Origin: Caryophanales bacterium
GTDB lineage: Bacteria; Bacillota; Bacilli; Exiguobacteriales; Exiguobacteriaceae
DNA length: 14,133 nt
Reading direction: 5' to 3'
NCBI GenBank assembly: GCA_902362975.1
Contig: CABIYO010000059.1
Location: forward strand, 1-14,133
Within the stretch, counting starts at the first letter, position 1. Each line of letters opens with the position of its first letter. The notes under the pieces were generated by a model that was not told the origin of the DNA, made no database searches, and worked only from the letters and a program-made list of their open reading frames with translations. The position numbers were made by a program, and so were the translations under genes. Positions 13,535 through 14,133 of this stretch are shown here, in pieces.

Positions 13535-14133
13535 GGCTCATCACCATAAGGTGTGGTTGCTATTTTAACGACCAAGCTCGAAGCGTAATCTCAAAAAGAA
13601 ACGTTCGAGGTTTCGGTAGCCATAACCACGACGTTTGATGAGCTTGATTTTGTTGTTCGTTTCTTCCATTTTCCCATTTGATAGCCTTGATACAATGCTC
13701 TGACGCATCGCTTCCTCACGCCCCCGGATCGCTTTCGCGATTTTTGCGAGAGGTCCGCACGGATGGAACTGGTAACGGTCCAACCAATCGGTCAGTCGAC
13801 GTTTCGCCTGTCCATAGCACGTGGCCTTCAGCACATATCGGATATGTTGAAGTCCTTGATAGAGGTCCCGGATGAACGGATCTTCCCGAAGGCAAGAATC
13901 GGCGACCTCCCAGTCTTCGGGGGACAGCGTCTCCGGACGACAGGCGAGAGCACGGTCAATCACACGGACATGATGGTGACGTTTCGCCTCGTTCAAAAAA
14001 CGACGCCGGCGGCGAAGGGCGTCCGTGAAGAACTGGATGAGATGGAAACGATCCAGCACATGTTTCGCATCCGGGAAGACATGTGCGACGGCCTTCGCCA
14101 TCGCCGGTGCAAAGTCACTGACGACAGAACGGA
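13535..14133 (-). mobile_element. ISL3-family insertion sequence, partial (runs off window)
   Basis: The transposase at 13565-14133 has only 30 bp between its stop and a GGCTCATCACCATAAGG sequence beginning at 13535. ISL3 elements normally start with GG-rich terminal repeats shortly after the transposase end, so 13535 is taken as the element's tip. The opposite end and the 8-bp target duplication (candidate AGTTTATT at 13527-13534) cannot be checked here. Confidence 0.6.
13565..14133 (-). CDS. ISL3-family transposase, C-terminal part
   Basis: The minus-strand frame is open from the window edge to TAA at 13565-13567. It shows RSVVSDFAPAMAKAVAHVFP followed by AKHVLDRFHLI, the region of the second catalytic aspartate, and near the end GKMEETNNKIKLIKRRGYGY, where the catalytic glutamate and the typical YRNLERFFLRLRF tail of ISL3 transposases lie. 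About 189 residues are visible; the N-terminal half, including the zinc-binding and helix-turn-helix parts, is outside the window. Nothing in the visible part is broken. Confidence 0.9.
   Translation of the reverse strand, partial: RSVVSDFAPAMAKAVAHVFPDAKHVLDRFHLIQFFTDALRRRRRFLNEAKRHHHVRVIDRALACRPETLSPEDWEVADSCLREDPFIRDLYQGLQHIRYVLKATCYGQAKRRLTDWLDRYQFHPCGPLAKIAKAIRGREEAMRQSIVSRLSNGKMEETNNKIKLIKRRGYGYRNLERFFLRLRFELGR

Overview
The window looks like a chromosomal stretch of a low-GC Gram-positive bacterium of the class Bacilli. The Shine-Dalgarno sequences are strong and purine-rich, and the ABC, LytTR and MarR families present are typical of Firmicutes. The moderate base composition and gene content resemble Exiguobacterium or a relative; that genus call is inference only.

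Layout. A truncated IS1182-family transposase end (1-114) opens the window. Next comes a minus-strand operon (5501 down to 206) of a LytTR/pseudo-ABC fusion regulator, an ABC ATPase and an ABC-2 permease. The permease gene is split by a complete IS21-family element (494-3120) with istA, istB, multiple terminal repeats, its own terminator and a 5-bp target duplication (ATCGT). Removing the element and one copy of the duplication restores an unbroken 235-codon permease. From 5797 there is a DUF3841-type gene, a small minus-strand membrane/coiled-coil protein and, between 6745 and 6915, a short unassigned unit with a possible promoter, a Shine-Dalgarno, a tiny ORF and a terminator. A minus-strand MFS exporter/MarR pair follows; a perfect inverted repeat lies between the -35 and -10 of its probable promoter.

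From 8679 a plus-strand block starts with an extracytoplasmic-function-sigma-like promoter. It encodes four small, tightly linked membrane proteins that look like two copies of a two-gene module. The first gene carries an apparent frameshift in a run of five G. A two-repeat YdcZ/DUF606 transporter follows, then a start-less remnant of a fifth module member.

The right end is another minus-strand ABC export operon (permease, ATPase and a coupled 29-residue membrane peptide). An ISL3-family element, cut by the window edge, appears to begin about 60 bp upstream of that operon.

The common theme is membrane transport and envelope response: two ABC exporters, an MFS exporter with its repressor, a DMT-type transporter and a small-membrane-protein array. 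Three IS families have reshaped the region: one has disrupted a transporter, one is a degraded fragment, and one lies against an operon's upstream region. No CRISPR array, rRNA, tRNA or phage gene was seen. No stretch over 300 bases is without a feature.
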